The notes beneath the pieces were generated by a model. That model was not told the origin of the DNA and made no database searches. It saw only the letters and a program-made list of their open reading frames with translations. 64,000 bases of DNA, from contig JAKFDK010000022.1 of assembly GCA_036676195.1 (NCBI GenBank), forward strand, positions 62,001 to 126,000. The letters are read 5' to 3'. The translations under genes were made by a program, and so were the position numbers. The DNA is from JAKFDK01 sp036676195. Lineage in GTDB: Bacteria > Bacillota > Sulfobacillia > Symbiobacteriales > ZC4RG38. How positions within the stretch are numbered: the stretch's first letter is position 1; every line of letters starts with the position of its first letter. Of this stretch, positions 16,519 through 24,275 are shown piece after piece.

Positions 16519-17256
16519 ATGGAAGATGCAAAGGTTCTCGCGGCCGAGGCGCGCGGACGGGTTTATGTGGCCCTGTCCAGAGGATACTTGTACCCCGGTC
16601 CGGACCTGTTCGAAGAAGGTCTGCAGTCCGGTGCCTTGGTCGAAGAACTGGCTGACGCCCTGACCGCCCTACCGGCGGCCGGGGCCATGGCCGGCCCCCT
16701 GCAGGCCCTGCGGGAAGCCCTGCAGCGTGATTTGACCGACGCCCCCGATCGCACTGCCTGGGAACGGGAATACGTTCGCCTGTGGGGCCAGGGGCAGGCG
16801 CTGCCTGCACCGCCCTATGAAACCGAATATACCTGCTCCCAGCTCTGGCACCAGCAGCAGGAAATGGCCGATATCGCCGGCTTCTACCGGGCCTTTGGTG
16901 TGGATATTACCGAAGGCGGCGACCGGCCCGACTTTCTCGGCACGGAACTGGAGTTCATGTACTTGCTCTGCACCAAAGAAGGGCTGGCCATGTCCGAGGC
17001 CAACGGTGAGGCGGCCGAAATCTGCCGGGATGCGCAGGCCAAGTTCCTGCAGGCGCATCTGGGCCGGTGGGTCGGGGTCGTGGCGACCCTGACCGCCGAC
17101 GCCGCCTACGGCCATTTCTACGTGGCGCTATGCCGGTTCACCGACACCTGGTTGAACCTGGAGGCCGAACTGGCCGGCGTCACCCCGGAAAAGGCGGAAA
17201 AGCTGGTGAACCTGGGCAAGGACGGGCTCACTCCTGCCAAAAGCAAAGGAGAGTGA
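16519..17256 (+). CDS. TorD/NarJ-family molybdoenzyme chaperone (delta)
   Basis: A 245-residue, all-helical cytoplasmic chaperone that should bind the alpha-subunit Tat signal and hold it until the molybdenum cofactor is inserted. Family features are the PPYETEYTCSQLW loop and DRPDFLGTELEFMYLLC, the conserved Asp/Glu helix of TorD-type proteins. It has a good AGGAGG site eight bases before the ATG. Its place third in the operon, after beta and before the heme subunit, copies the A-B-D-C order of the ser, ddh and ebd operons. It is not part of the mature enzyme. Confidence 0.9.
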   Translation: MEDAKVLAAEARGRVYVALSRGYLYPGPDLFEEGLQSGALVEELADALTALPAAGAMAGPLQALREALQRDLTDAPDRTAWEREYVRLWGQGQALPAPPYETEYTCSQLWHQQQEMADIAGFYRAFGVDITEGGDRPDFLGTELEFMYLLCTKEGLAMSEANGEAAEICRDAQAKFLQAHLGRWVGVVATLTADAAYGHFYVALCRFTDTWLNLEAELAGVTPEKAEKLVNLGKDGLTPAKSKGE

Positions 17257-17265
17257 CGTAACTCC

Positions 17266-18129
17266 GTGAACAAGCGCACTTGGCTGATTGCCATTGGCGT
17301 GGTGATCCTGATCGCCGCCGCAGCCATCCCCGCCATTTCAAAGCTCCAGTTGGGTAAGCCCGTGGCCGCACCGGCCCTGTCTGCCCGCTATGCGGCCAGC
17401 CTGCCCACCGACCCCTGGGATGCGGCCTGGAACAAGACGGCTGCCGTGAAACTGCCCCTCTCTGCCGTATCCACCCCGGGCGCCAAGCCGGGCGAGGTGA
17501 GCGTACGGGCCCTGAGCAACGGCCAGCAGGTCGCCTTCCGCATGGAGTGGAAGGACGACTCCCAGGAAGTCACCACCCTGCGGCCCCAGGACTTTGCCGA
17601 CCAGGCCGCCATCCAGTTGGCCGACGGCACCATCGGCATCTGCATGGGCCAGGCTGACCGCTACGCCCACATCTGGCAGTGGAAGGCCGACTGGCAGTAT
17701 GGCAGCCGGGAAATGAAGACCCAGTACCCGAATATGCACAGCGACAGCTACACCATCGGTGACAAGGAACTCTTCACCGAAGACCTGTACAGCCGGCCCG
17801 CCGCTTATGTGGGCAACCTGCGGGCCCAGCCCAAGCACGAGTCCCCGGTAGAGAACCTGGTGGCGGGCGGCTTCAGCAGCCTGACCACGGCCCCCGAACC
17901 TTTCCAGAAGGTACAGGGCAGCGGCGTGTGGAAGGACGGCAAGTGGGCGGTTGTCTTCACCCGTGGCCTGGCCGCCGCCGAAGGCGATCTCAGCCTGGAT
18001 CCCACCAAGCCGGCGCAGGTTGCCTTCGCTGTCTGGGACGGCAAGCTGATGCAGCGTAACGGCATGAAGTACACCACCAGTTGGGCGAGCCTGAGCATTG
18101 AAGGGGCAAAGGCGGCCGCCGCGAAGTAG
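17266..18129 (+). CDS. Molybdoenzyme gamma subunit, heme b-binding (ethylbenzene-dehydrogenase-like)
   Basis: A 287-residue protein starting at GTG 17266. An N-terminal hydrophobic helix (LIAIGVVILIAAAAIPAI) probably anchors it in the membrane with the rest outside. The body is beta-rich and fits the EB_dh/DdhC/SerC gamma family, which binds one heme b through Met and Lys. Candidate ligands are the Met in GTIGICMGQADRY and a Lys in the late GMKYTTSW motif. It would pass electrons between beta and a membrane partner. In Gram-negative relatives the subunit is free in the periplasm, so the anchor fits a Gram-positive cell. Confidence 0.85.
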   Translation: MNKRTWLIAIGVVILIAAAAIPAISKLQLGKPVAAPALSARYAASLPTDPWDAAWNKTAAVKLPLSAVSTPGAKPGEVSVRALSNGQQVAFRMEWKDDSQEVTTLRPQDFADQAAIQLADGTIGICMGQADRYAHIWQWKADWQYGSREMKTQYPNMHSDSYTIGDKELFTEDLYSRPAAYVGNLRAQPKHESPVENLVAGGFSSLTTAPEPFQKVQGSGVWKDGKWAVVFTRGLAAAEGDLSLDPTKPAQVAFAVWDGKLMQRNGMKYTTSWASLSIEGAKAAAAK

Positions 18130-18137
18130 GGATAGTC

Positions 18138-19103
18138 ATGGTAACGGCACTGCGGGCGATCTGGCTGGTTGTGGCCGTGGAGTTTCTGCTGGGGCGCCTA
18201 TTTACCCGGGTCGGTATCTTCATGCCGAAAAACGCCTTTGTGCTCGTGCTCTACCGGCTCCTGTCCGACGCCGGGCAGATTGCCTTCAACCTCAGCCTGC
18301 TGGCCGGCCTGCTCGCCCTGGGTTATACCCTGTGGCGGCTCGCCGGCCCCGCCGGCCGGGGCCTCTCCATGCGGGCCGTTGCCGCCGTGGCGGTCGTGGC
18401 CGCCCTGGGCACAACGCTGGTCCCCGGCCTGACGCCTGATCCGGCCTGGTCTCTGGCCACCGCTCTCCTGGCAGCGGCGGCCGTGGCCGGGCTGGGGATT
18501 CAGGCGTTGACCCGGACGACCGGACCCTGGCGGCAGGTTGGCCTGGCCGCTGCCCTGCTGGCCAACCTGACCTGGTACGGGGTCGCCGTGGCGCAAATGG
18601 CCCTGGCCCTGGGCAGCGGTACCGGCGAGGTGGCCCTGGCCACTGCCGTGCTGCGTGGCGGCGAACTGCTGGCCGTGCTGGCGCCGGTTTTGCTGGCCGC
18701 CGGGCTGTGCCTGGAACGGCGCCGGACCGGGCTGCCGCCCGCCCCCTGGCGGGCCGTGCTGCTTGGGCTGGCCGGCGGGATCCTGTTTGTGATCGGGTAT
18801 GGGCTGGGCGCCGATATGACCGGTGTGCTGGCCATGTGGTCCCTGGGGTTCACCCTGTCGTGGCCGGGCTGGCTGTACGCCCTGGCCCTGGCAGCGGGGA
18901 TTTTCTTTCTCACCGGCGCCGCCTCCTGGCCACCCGACGGCCGGGTGCAGGCGGCGGGCCTGGGCATTCTCTGGTGCACTGGCTACGCCCTGCAGGTCAA
19001 TCAGCAGCATGTTCTGGTGCTGCTGGCCTGGGCCGTGTTGGCGGCGGGCGGTGCGGTTCTGGACCGTAAACAAGACCTGACACTTTCTACTGCAACCCCC
19101 TGA
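18138..19103 (+). CDS. Multi-pass membrane protein of the molybdoenzyme operon
   Basis: A 321-residue integral membrane protein with about nine hydrophobic segments and almost no soluble domain. No family is recognised; it is neither NarI nor the NrfD type by eye. Histidines that could ligate heme are scarce, so it is unlikely to be a diheme cytochrome. Eight bases separate it from the gamma subunit, although its ribosome site (AGGGATAG) is weak, suggesting coupling. Its place suggests a quinone-linked membrane partner or a docking subunit for the external enzyme, but this is inference. Confidence 0.75.
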   Translation: MVTALRAIWLVVAVEFLLGRLFTRVGIFMPKNAFVLVLYRLLSDAGQIAFNLSLLAGLLALGYTLWRLAGPAGRGLSMRAVAAVAVVAALGTTLVPGLTPDPAWSLATALLAAAAVAGLGIQALTRTTGPWRQVGLAAALLANLTWYGVAVAQMALALGSGTGEVALATAVLRGGELLAVLAPVLLAAGLCLERRRTGLPPAPWRAVLLGLAGGILFVIGYGLGADMTGVLAMWSLGFTLSWPGWLYALALAAGIFFLTGAASWPPDGRVQAAGLGILWCTGYALQVNQQHVLVLLAWAVLAAGGAVLDRKQDLTLSTATP

Positions 19104-19117
19104 GGGAGGAACCGACC

Positions 19118-20008
19118 ATGGCCGAGTGCGGCCGGATGATTCCCTGCGGACTCTGCCCGGACGGAGCTACCTGCAAGCTGGACCAGACATCGCATGACAT
19201 GTGGGTTTTGGACCAGCGCCTGGTCCGGATCAAGCGCCGGATCCTGGTGTTGAGCAACAAGGGCGGCGTGGGCAAGAGCACTGTGTCCACGAACCTGGCA
19301 GCAGCTCTGGCCCTGCGGGGCGAACGCGTCGGCCTGGCCGACTGCGACATCAGCGGGCCGAGCATTCCCCGCATGCTGGGTCTGCTGGGCGCCCGCCTCA
19401 AGATCACCGAAACCGGTGTCACCCCGGTGGAACCGCTGCCTAATTTAAAGGTAGCTTCCCTGGGCTTTCTGCTCGACGACCCTGACTCGCCGGTGATGTG
19501 GCGGGATTCATATAAACAGGAGTTTCTGCAGCAGCTCTACGGCGGCGTGGCCTGGGGCGACCTGGACTGGCTGATTGTCGACATGCCGCCTGGCACCGGC
19601 GGGGAACTGATCAGCACCCGTGAACTGCTCATGCGGGTAGATGGCGTGGTGATCGTGACCACCCCGCAGGAGGTTGCCCTGCAGGACGCCCGCCGGGCGA
19701 TCAACGGCTGCAAGGACAGCAACGTGCCGGTGCTGGGCCTGGTGGAAAACATGAGCGGCCTGGCCTGCCCGCACTGCGGCGGCGAGATTCATCCCTTCTC
19801 CGAAGGTGGCGCCGCCCGCACGGCCGAAGCGCTCGGTCTGCCCCTGCTCGGGCAAATTCCCCTCGACCCGGCTGCCCTTCTGCAGGCCGACGACGGTCGC
19901 CCGGCGGTGCTGGCAGCGCCCGAAGGCCCGGCCGGCCGGGCACTGCTGGCCCTGGCCGATGCCGTTGCCGCAGCCCTGGCTACGCAGCCCGACACGGCGG
20001 CTATATAA
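19118..20008 (+). CDS. Mrp/NBP35-type P-loop ATPase, Fe-S cluster carrier
   Basis: A 296-residue ATPase of the Mrp/ApbC family. The deviant Walker A is KGGVGKST (about residues 48-55), the switch region is ADCDISGPSIPRMLG, and the Walker B region is WLIVDMPPGTGG, with the family signature ENMSGLACPHCGG. That CPHC pair binds a bridging cluster in homologues. A short N-terminal cysteine segment (CGLCPDGATC) is extra and may bind metal. Such proteins assemble or deliver Fe-S clusters, and its position last in this operon suggests it supplies the beta and alpha subunits. A strong terminator follows. Confidence 0.9.
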   Translation: MAECGRMIPCGLCPDGATCKLDQTSHDMWVLDQRLVRIKRRILVLSNKGGVGKSTVSTNLAAALALRGERVGLADCDISGPSIPRMLGLLGARLKITETGVTPVEPLPNLKVASLGFLLDDPDSPVMWRDSYKQEFLQQLYGGVAWGDLDWLIVDMPPGTGGELISTRELLMRVDGVVIVTTPQEVALQDARRAINGCKDSNVPVLGLVENMSGLACPHCGGEIHPFSEGGAARTAEALGLPLLGQIPLDPAALLQADDGRPAVLAAPEGPAGRALLALADAVAAALATQPDTAAI

Positions 20009-20026
20009 TAGGTAGAAACTCGCAGC

Positions 20027-20056
20027 AAAGGCCGGCGCATATATGCGCCGGCCTTT
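20027..20056 (+). terminator. Intrinsic terminator of the molybdoenzyme operon
   Basis: A perfect palindrome, AAAGGCCGGCGCATA followed by TATGCGCCGGCCTTT, lies 19 bases after the Mrp-type stop. Confidence 0.9.
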
Positions 20057-20237
20057 CAGACTCACCAGAAGCTGCAGCCACCGCTGCTGAGCGACCACTG
20101 AGCGTCACCCACCATGTCGAAGATTGGCGAGCGAAAACAGGACACGCTTTCCGGTTTCGACAAACCGAAAGCGTGTTCTGTGCTAACCTGATTGTGGGAG
20201 TCACGGCAGGCCAGGTCCCCGAAAGGGGTGAGCGCCA

Positions 20238-20327
20238 ATGGTGAAGATCACCGTTGAGATGAGTGCAGCCACATTCATCTCGGCCGTGCTGATTGTCACT
20301 GCGGCAATCATCACCGCTATCAGGTAG
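20238..20327 (+). CDS. Small hydrophobic peptide, element copy B
   Basis: A 29-residue peptide starting MVKITVEMSAATFISAVL and ending AIITAIR before TAG. It is homologous to the peptides of copies A (31 residues) and C (31 residues), with conserved MVK, the acidic residue at position 7-9, ATFIS and AII(T/S)AI. One predicted membrane helix fills most of its length. AAAGGGGTGAG lies about five bases before the ATG. There is no signal peptide or leader peptidase motif, so if exported it would be leaderless. Its function is unknown. Confidence 0.78.
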   Translation: MVKITVEMSAATFISAVLIVTAAIITAIR

Positions 20328-20390
20328 CGGCAGGCTAGGATTCCATGTCAGCCGCCGCCGTCCATCATTTGGGACGGCATCTGCGGGCTC

Positions 20391-20420
20391 CTGGGCGCCC
20401 TCATTCGGGCGCTCCTTTTC
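20391..20420 (+). terminator. Intrinsic terminator of element copy B
   Basis: GGGCGCCC, loop TCATTC, GGGCGCTC, then CTTTTC. The loop and T-tail match copy C while the stem differs. Confidence 0.8.
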
Positions 20421-20508
20421 ATTGTAGACCAAAACAACCGTTTCATACACACAACGCAGAAGGGAGGTCCTGCATCCTACCGTCGTGGCTTGGCGATTAC
20501 ACGGCCGG

Positions 20509-21333
20509 TCACGGCACCCGGGTAAGCGTGCTGCGGCTTTCCATGATCAGCACGGGGGAGTCCAGCCGGGCCACGTCTTCAGAATGCACCGGCAGACCGG
20601 TGTTGCGGTCCACCAGCAGCGTGCTGGTCAGGGTCAGTTGCCCGCCGTCGTCCGGCATGATGCCCTCCCCGACCACCTTCAGCCACGCCACCGGCACCCC
20701 GTCCCGTTCACTGTCGCCGGCATAGGTGACCGTGGCCTGGAAGCTGTCGGTCAGGTTCCGGGCCAGTTCATGGTGCACCATCGCCGGCCAGCGGTCGCCG
20801 GACTTGACCGGCTGTTCCGGATAGGAGTGCAGAGCCTGGCGGAAGGAGTCCAGCAGGTTGAACTGCGTCCCGGCCACGGGCAGCGTAATCTCGCCCTCCA
20901 CCGCCAGCAGTTGGCCGGTCCCCGGCCGCATCAGCAGATTCGCCGTCTGCTCCGGCGGGCCGGACAGGGGCTGCGTACCGTTGCGGTCGGTCACTTGCCC
21001 TTCCACTCCGGAAACGGCCACCTTCAGAACAATGGTGTCGCCCTGGTCAGCCACTACCGAGGCCGTCAGATTGTAACGCAGGTCAATCCGCTCGGGCAAC
21101 ACCACCGGGCTCTCCACCTGGACGGGGACCTGCATGATGTTCGTCTCCGTATAGCGGTAGCGAACCTGATCACCCGGCTTAAGCTGATAACGCAGGCCCG
21201 AAGCGCCGCCGCAGCCCGCGGCCAGAGGCAGCAGGACCAGGGCCAGCCAGACCAGGGTCAGGCCGGTAACCCAGGCGCGGCCCGGGCGGCGGACCGGTGG
21301 GCGACTAGGGCAAGTCGGACCCAGGTGCGGCAT
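20509..21333 (-). CDS. Putative lipoprotein of unknown function
   Basis: A 274-residue protein. The N-terminus is long and basic, followed by a hydrophobic segment and a lipobox (LPLAAGC, Cys about residue 41), so it is probably a lipid-anchored surface protein. The mature part is beta-rich, with YQLKPGDQVRYRYTETN, PVKSGDRW and LLVDRNTGLPVHSE. This pattern is seen in DUF6263-like proteins that measure or modify envelope components, but the match is from memory and weak. GGGAG lies 11 bases before the ATG. It is convergent with the upstream small-peptide element and divergent from the FAD oxidase gene. Confidence 0.75.
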   Translation of the reverse strand: MPHLGPTCPSRPPVRRPGRAWVTGLTLVWLALVLLPLAAGCGGASGLRYQLKPGDQVRYRYTETNIMQVPVQVESPVVLPERIDLRYNLTASVVADQGDTIVLKVAVSGVEGQVTDRNGTQPLSGPPEQTANLLMRPGTGQLLAVEGEITLPVAGTQFNLLDSFRQALHSYPEQPVKSGDRWPAMVHHELARNLTDSFQATVTYAGDSERDGVPVAWLKVVGEGIMPDDGGQLTLTSTLLVDRNTGLPVHSEDVARLDSPVLIMESRSTLTRVP

Positions 21334-21575
21334 GGCATCATGTTCTCCCTTCAGGGGAACTCCCTGAATCTTCGCTTCAGCCCCTGTACTTTCCTGGAAC
21401 CGGCCAACCTATCTGGCTATCTTTTGGCCTGCTCAGCATTGCCGCGCGTTTGGGCATCCGAGTTGTGTAGTTCGGAGTAAGTACTGTCTACCGGCGCGTC
21501 GCCCCGCCACGAGCAGGAGATCGTCCCCGCCAGCCGAAGAATCCATCCATACCGGCTACACAAAGGAGCAGACAC

Positions 21576-22730
21576 ATGCAGCAGGCAGACGTCCTGATCA
21601 TCGGCGGCGGGATCATTGGCATGAGCGTGGCCTACCACCTGTTGCGGAAAATGCCGGATCTGCGGGTGGCCGTACTGGAAAAGGAAGAAGCCCCCGGGCT
21701 GGGGGCTACGTCCAAGGCCACCGGTGGCATCCGCTACCAGTTCTCCACACCCACGAACATTCAACTGTCCCTGCTCAGCCGGCCCGAGTGGGAAACCTTC
21801 GGCGAGCAGTTCGGGGTAGACATGGGCTACACCCGCCACGGCTACCTGTTCGTCACCGCCAGCCCGGAAACCATGGCGGGCCTGCAGGGCCAGGCCACCC
21901 TGCAGCAGGGCCTCGGGGTGCCGACTCAGGTTCTCACCCCCGCTGACATCCACGCCCTGGTGCCGGCCATGCACACATCGGACCTGTGCGGCGGCACGAT
22001 CTGCCCGTGGGACGGCTCCGGCGACCCGTATAGTGCGCTCACCGGCTACTGGCACCGGGCGCGGGAACTGGGCGCACGGGTGCTCACCGACTGCCCGGTC
22101 ACCGCCGTCACGCGGGCGGCCGACCGGGTCACCGGTGTGCGCACCCCCCGGGGCGACTGGGCGGCGCCGGTGGTGGTGAACGCCGCCGGCCCTTACGCCG
22201 GTGAGGTTGGCCGGCTGGCGGGGGTAGACGTGCCGGTGCAGCCGTACAAGCGCAGCGTCTTCGTGGCGGCGCCGCTGCCGGAACTGGGGGCGCGGCTGCC
22301 CCTGTGTGTGGACCTGGACACCGGCTGGTACGTGCACCAGGACCGGCAGGGCAATCTGCTGCTGGGCGGTACCGACAAGATCAGCTACCCCGGTTATGAT
22401 ACCGTTGTGAACTGGGATGACCTGCAGCGGGTGCTGACGGCGGGGGTGCAACGCTTCCCCGGCCTGGAGCAGGCCCAGGTGGGCCGGGCCTACGCCGGGC
22501 TGCGGGAGATTACCCCTGACTTTCACGCCATTCTCGGCCCGGCGCCGGAACTGTTCGGGTTTTACCTGGCCTGCGGCTTCAGCGGCCACGGCTTCATGCA
22601 CGCCCCGGCGGCGGGCCGCCTGACGGCCGAGTTCATCCTGGACGGCAGCGCCCGCTCCCTGAACGCCGCGCCCCTGCTGCTGGAGCGCTTCCGCACCGGC
22701 CGGTACCAGGACGAGCAGGCGGCGTTCTGA
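21576..22730 (+). CDS. FAD-dependent amine/amino-acid oxidoreductase (DAO family, sarcosine-oxidase-like)
   Basis: A 384-residue flavoenzyme. The N-terminal dinucleotide-binding motif is DVLIIGGGIIGMSVAYHLL (residues 5-23), followed by an acidic strand end (VLEKEEAPGLGATSKATGG) typical of the glycine/D-amino-acid oxidase family. Late motifs RAYAGLREITPDFHAILGP and ACGFSGHGFMHAPAAG match the FAD-contact region of sarcosine oxidase beta-like proteins. It oxidises a secondary or primary amine; the substrate is not determinable. The ribosome site is AAAGGAG. It is alone, 242 bases after the divergent lipoprotein gene, with no recognisable riboswitch between them. Confidence 0.88.
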   Translation: MQQADVLIIGGGIIGMSVAYHLLRKMPDLRVAVLEKEEAPGLGATSKATGGIRYQFSTPTNIQLSLLSRPEWETFGEQFGVDMGYTRHGYLFVTASPETMAGLQGQATLQQGLGVPTQVLTPADIHALVPAMHTSDLCGGTICPWDGSGDPYSALTGYWHRARELGARVLTDCPVTAVTRAADRVTGVRTPRGDWAAPVVVNAAGPYAGEVGRLAGVDVPVQPYKRSVFVAAPLPELGARLPLCVDLDTGWYVHQDRQGNLLLGGTDKISYPGYDTVVNWDDLQRVLTAGVQRFPGLEQAQVGRAYAGLREITPDFHAILGPAPELFGFYLACGFSGHGFMHAPAAGRLTAEFILDGSARSLNAAPLLLERFRTGRYQDEQAAF

Positions 22731-22733
22731 TCT

Positions 22734-22760
22734 ACGACTGCGGTCGTACCCAAATTCGGT
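22734..22760 (+). promoter_or_regulatory. Candidate LiaR operator upstream of liaG
   Basis: TACGAC-TGCG-GTCGTA, a perfect 6-4-6 inverted repeat, is followed by CCCAAATTCGG. A closely related site lies at 26042-26067, upstream of the next gene after the liaR terminator. Shared bases outside the palindrome and a similar distance to a downstream start suggest one regulator, most simply LiaR. Confidence 0.5.
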
Positions 22761-22838
22761 CTCCGGACGGCCCCCGGGCGCCCGGCGCTGTGGTATCGTC
22801 AAGGCAATACCAGCCACAAGGGAGAGAGAGCCACCCTC

Positions 22839-23741
22839 ATGAAGGAACGAGGCGGGACCATCAAAAAGGTCGTCGGCTGGTTCATGATCCTGCTGGGTGG
22901 GTTCTTTCTGGTAGGAGCTATAGCCGACAGTACGGTCGGCGGCTGGTTGCGCACCGCAAGCCCGTCTGCGATGACGGCGTCCTTGACCGACATCGACCGG
23001 GTTTCCATTCGCGCCGACATTGGACAGGTCCGGGTTGCCACGGAAGACCGCCCGGACCTGTTGGTGACCGTGCACGGGAGCGATCCGGGCAGGGTGAACG
23101 TTGAATTCGCGCGTCAAGACGGCGAACTGCAGGTGCGGGTTTCGCCGCCCTGGTGGCACCGGCCGCGCTTATCAGAGCCGACCCCTGTAGAGATCCGGCT
23201 GCCGGAAAGCTTCGATCAGGTGCTGAATCTGCAGGTTGGCACGGGCAGCCTGGCGATCTCCGGAGCTTCACCTGACCGGCCGGCGACGCTGAAGGTGCTC
23301 GACCTGGACGTGCGGGTGGGCAAGGTGGAGATCCGGCATGTCCGCGTTCGCAGTCTGAACTACAACGGCCAGACCGGATCGCTCTCCACGGAGTGGGTTC
23401 AGGCTGAGGAGGCCGGCCTGCGGCTGATTTCCGGCATGATCGACCTGACGCACTTTGTGGGGGCCCTGCAGGTCCAACTGACCTCCGGCAGCCTGGAGGC
23501 CCAGTTCGACGCCCTGTCGGGTGCGGTCAGCATTAACCAGGTGACCGGGAAACTGGTGCTCGGCCTGCCTGCTGACGCCGGGTTCACCGTGGACGCGCGG
23601 GTTGGCAGGGGCATGATCCGCAGCGAACTGCCTGGGGCAGACCCACCTGGTCCCGGCCGCCCGGCGCTGCGCCTGACCCACGGTGCCGGTACGCACGCCG
23701 TTGACCTGCGGGTGGAAACCGGCTACATCATCATTCGGTGA
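22839..23741 (+). CDS. liaG: LiaG-like DUF4097 membrane-anchored protein
   Basis: A 300-residue protein with one N-terminal membrane segment (VVGWFMILLGGFFLVGAIA) and a long external beta-helix-like domain. Repeated short strands (LQVGTGSLAISG, LQVQLTSGSLEAQF, DLRVETGYIIIR) are typical of DUF4097 proteins such as B. subtilis LiaG. It opens a liaG-F-S-R operon that senses cell-envelope stress, and may act as an accessory sensor. AGGGAGAG lies before the ATG. The palindromic site at 22734 lies about 80 bases upstream. Confidence 0.82.
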   Translation: MKERGGTIKKVVGWFMILLGGFFLVGAIADSTVGGWLRTASPSAMTASLTDIDRVSIRADIGQVRVATEDRPDLLVTVHGSDPGRVNVEFARQDGELQVRVSPPWWHRPRLSEPTPVEIRLPESFDQVLNLQVGTGSLAISGASPDRPATLKVLDLDVRVGKVEIRHVRVRSLNYNGQTGSLSTEWVQAEEAGLRLISGMIDLTHFVGALQVQLTSGSLEAQFDALSGAVSINQVTGKLVLGLPADAGFTVDARVGRGMIRSELPGADPPGPGRPALRLTHGAGTHAVDLRVETGYIIIR

Positions 23742-23777
23742 AACCCGGTACGCGGGCTGGAAAGGGGGCGGGGTCAC

Positions 23778-24275
23778 GTGCGCTACCGCCGGATCGGGGC
23801 CCTGCTCATCTTCCTGGGTCTGCTCTGGCTGCTGGACCTGCTCCTCCACATCGACCCCTTCCGCACCGGTCTCGCCGCCGTGCTCATCTATGGCGGGTAC
23901 CGGCTGATCCGCAACCACCGGTCCCTGGTGGGCACCGTCCATTTGCTGGACCCGGAGTTTCCTTTCCAGGAAATCGACCTGTCCTGCGGCATCACCGATG
24001 TGAAGATCGACCTGTCCCGGGCGATCATTCCGCCCGGTGAGCACCTCATCACTATCCGCGGTCTGGTCGGGGATGTGAACATCTTCGTTCCCTACGACCT
24101 GGACGTCTCGGTGGTGGCCACTGTGGCGGCGGGAGCGCTGAACGTGATGGGTGTAGGCCGGGCCGGCCTGGGTTGCAGGGGGCTCTTGACGACCGCCAGG
24201 TATGCCGAGGCTGCCAGCAAGGTGAAGATCACCGTTGCGCTGGCCATCGGCGATGTGGACGTGAGGTACTTATGA
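23778..24275 (+). CDS. liaF: LiaF-like envelope-stress inhibitor protein
   Basis: A 165-residue protein starting at GTG 23778 behind AAAGGGGGCGGG. Two hydrophobic segments (IGALLIFLGLLWLLDLLLHI and a second near residue 35) are followed by the LiaF C-terminal domain, seen as FPFQEIDLSCGITDVKIDLS and HLITIRGLVGDVNIFVPYDL. LiaF homologues hold the LiaS kinase inactive until cell-wall damage occurs. It is shorter than the usual LiaF of about 240 residues, lacking some N-terminal membrane spans. Its last codons overlap the liaS start (ATGA). Confidence 0.85.
   Translation: MRYRRIGALLIFLGLLWLLDLLLHIDPFRTGLAAVLIYGGYRLIRNHRSLVGTVHLLDPEFPFQEIDLSCGITDVKIDLSRAIIPPGEHLITIRGLVGDVNIFVPYDLDVSVVATVAAGALNVMGVGRAGLGCRGLLTTARYAEAASKVKITVALAIGDVDVRYL

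Larger units (their letters stand above)
20137..20420 (+). repeat. Dispersed ~290-bp small-peptide element, copy B
   Basis: The best-formed of the three elements. The 5' inverted repeat pairs CACGCTTTCCGGTTT with AAACCGAAAGCGTG around CGAC (one base off). It is followed by TGTGCTAACCTGATT, the leader GCAGGCCAGGTCC and GAAAGGGGTGAGCGCC, the small ORF (20238-20327), a GCCGCCGTCC/GGGACGGC stem and a GGGCGCCC/GGGCGCTC terminator with TTTTC. It lies directly downstream of the molybdoenzyme operon terminator. Copy A lies upstream of that operon. Confidence 0.88.

Noticed and set aside
21334..21575. Riboswitch before the FAD oxidase gene
   Set aside because: No glycine, TPP or FMN riboswitch core sequence was found in the leader.
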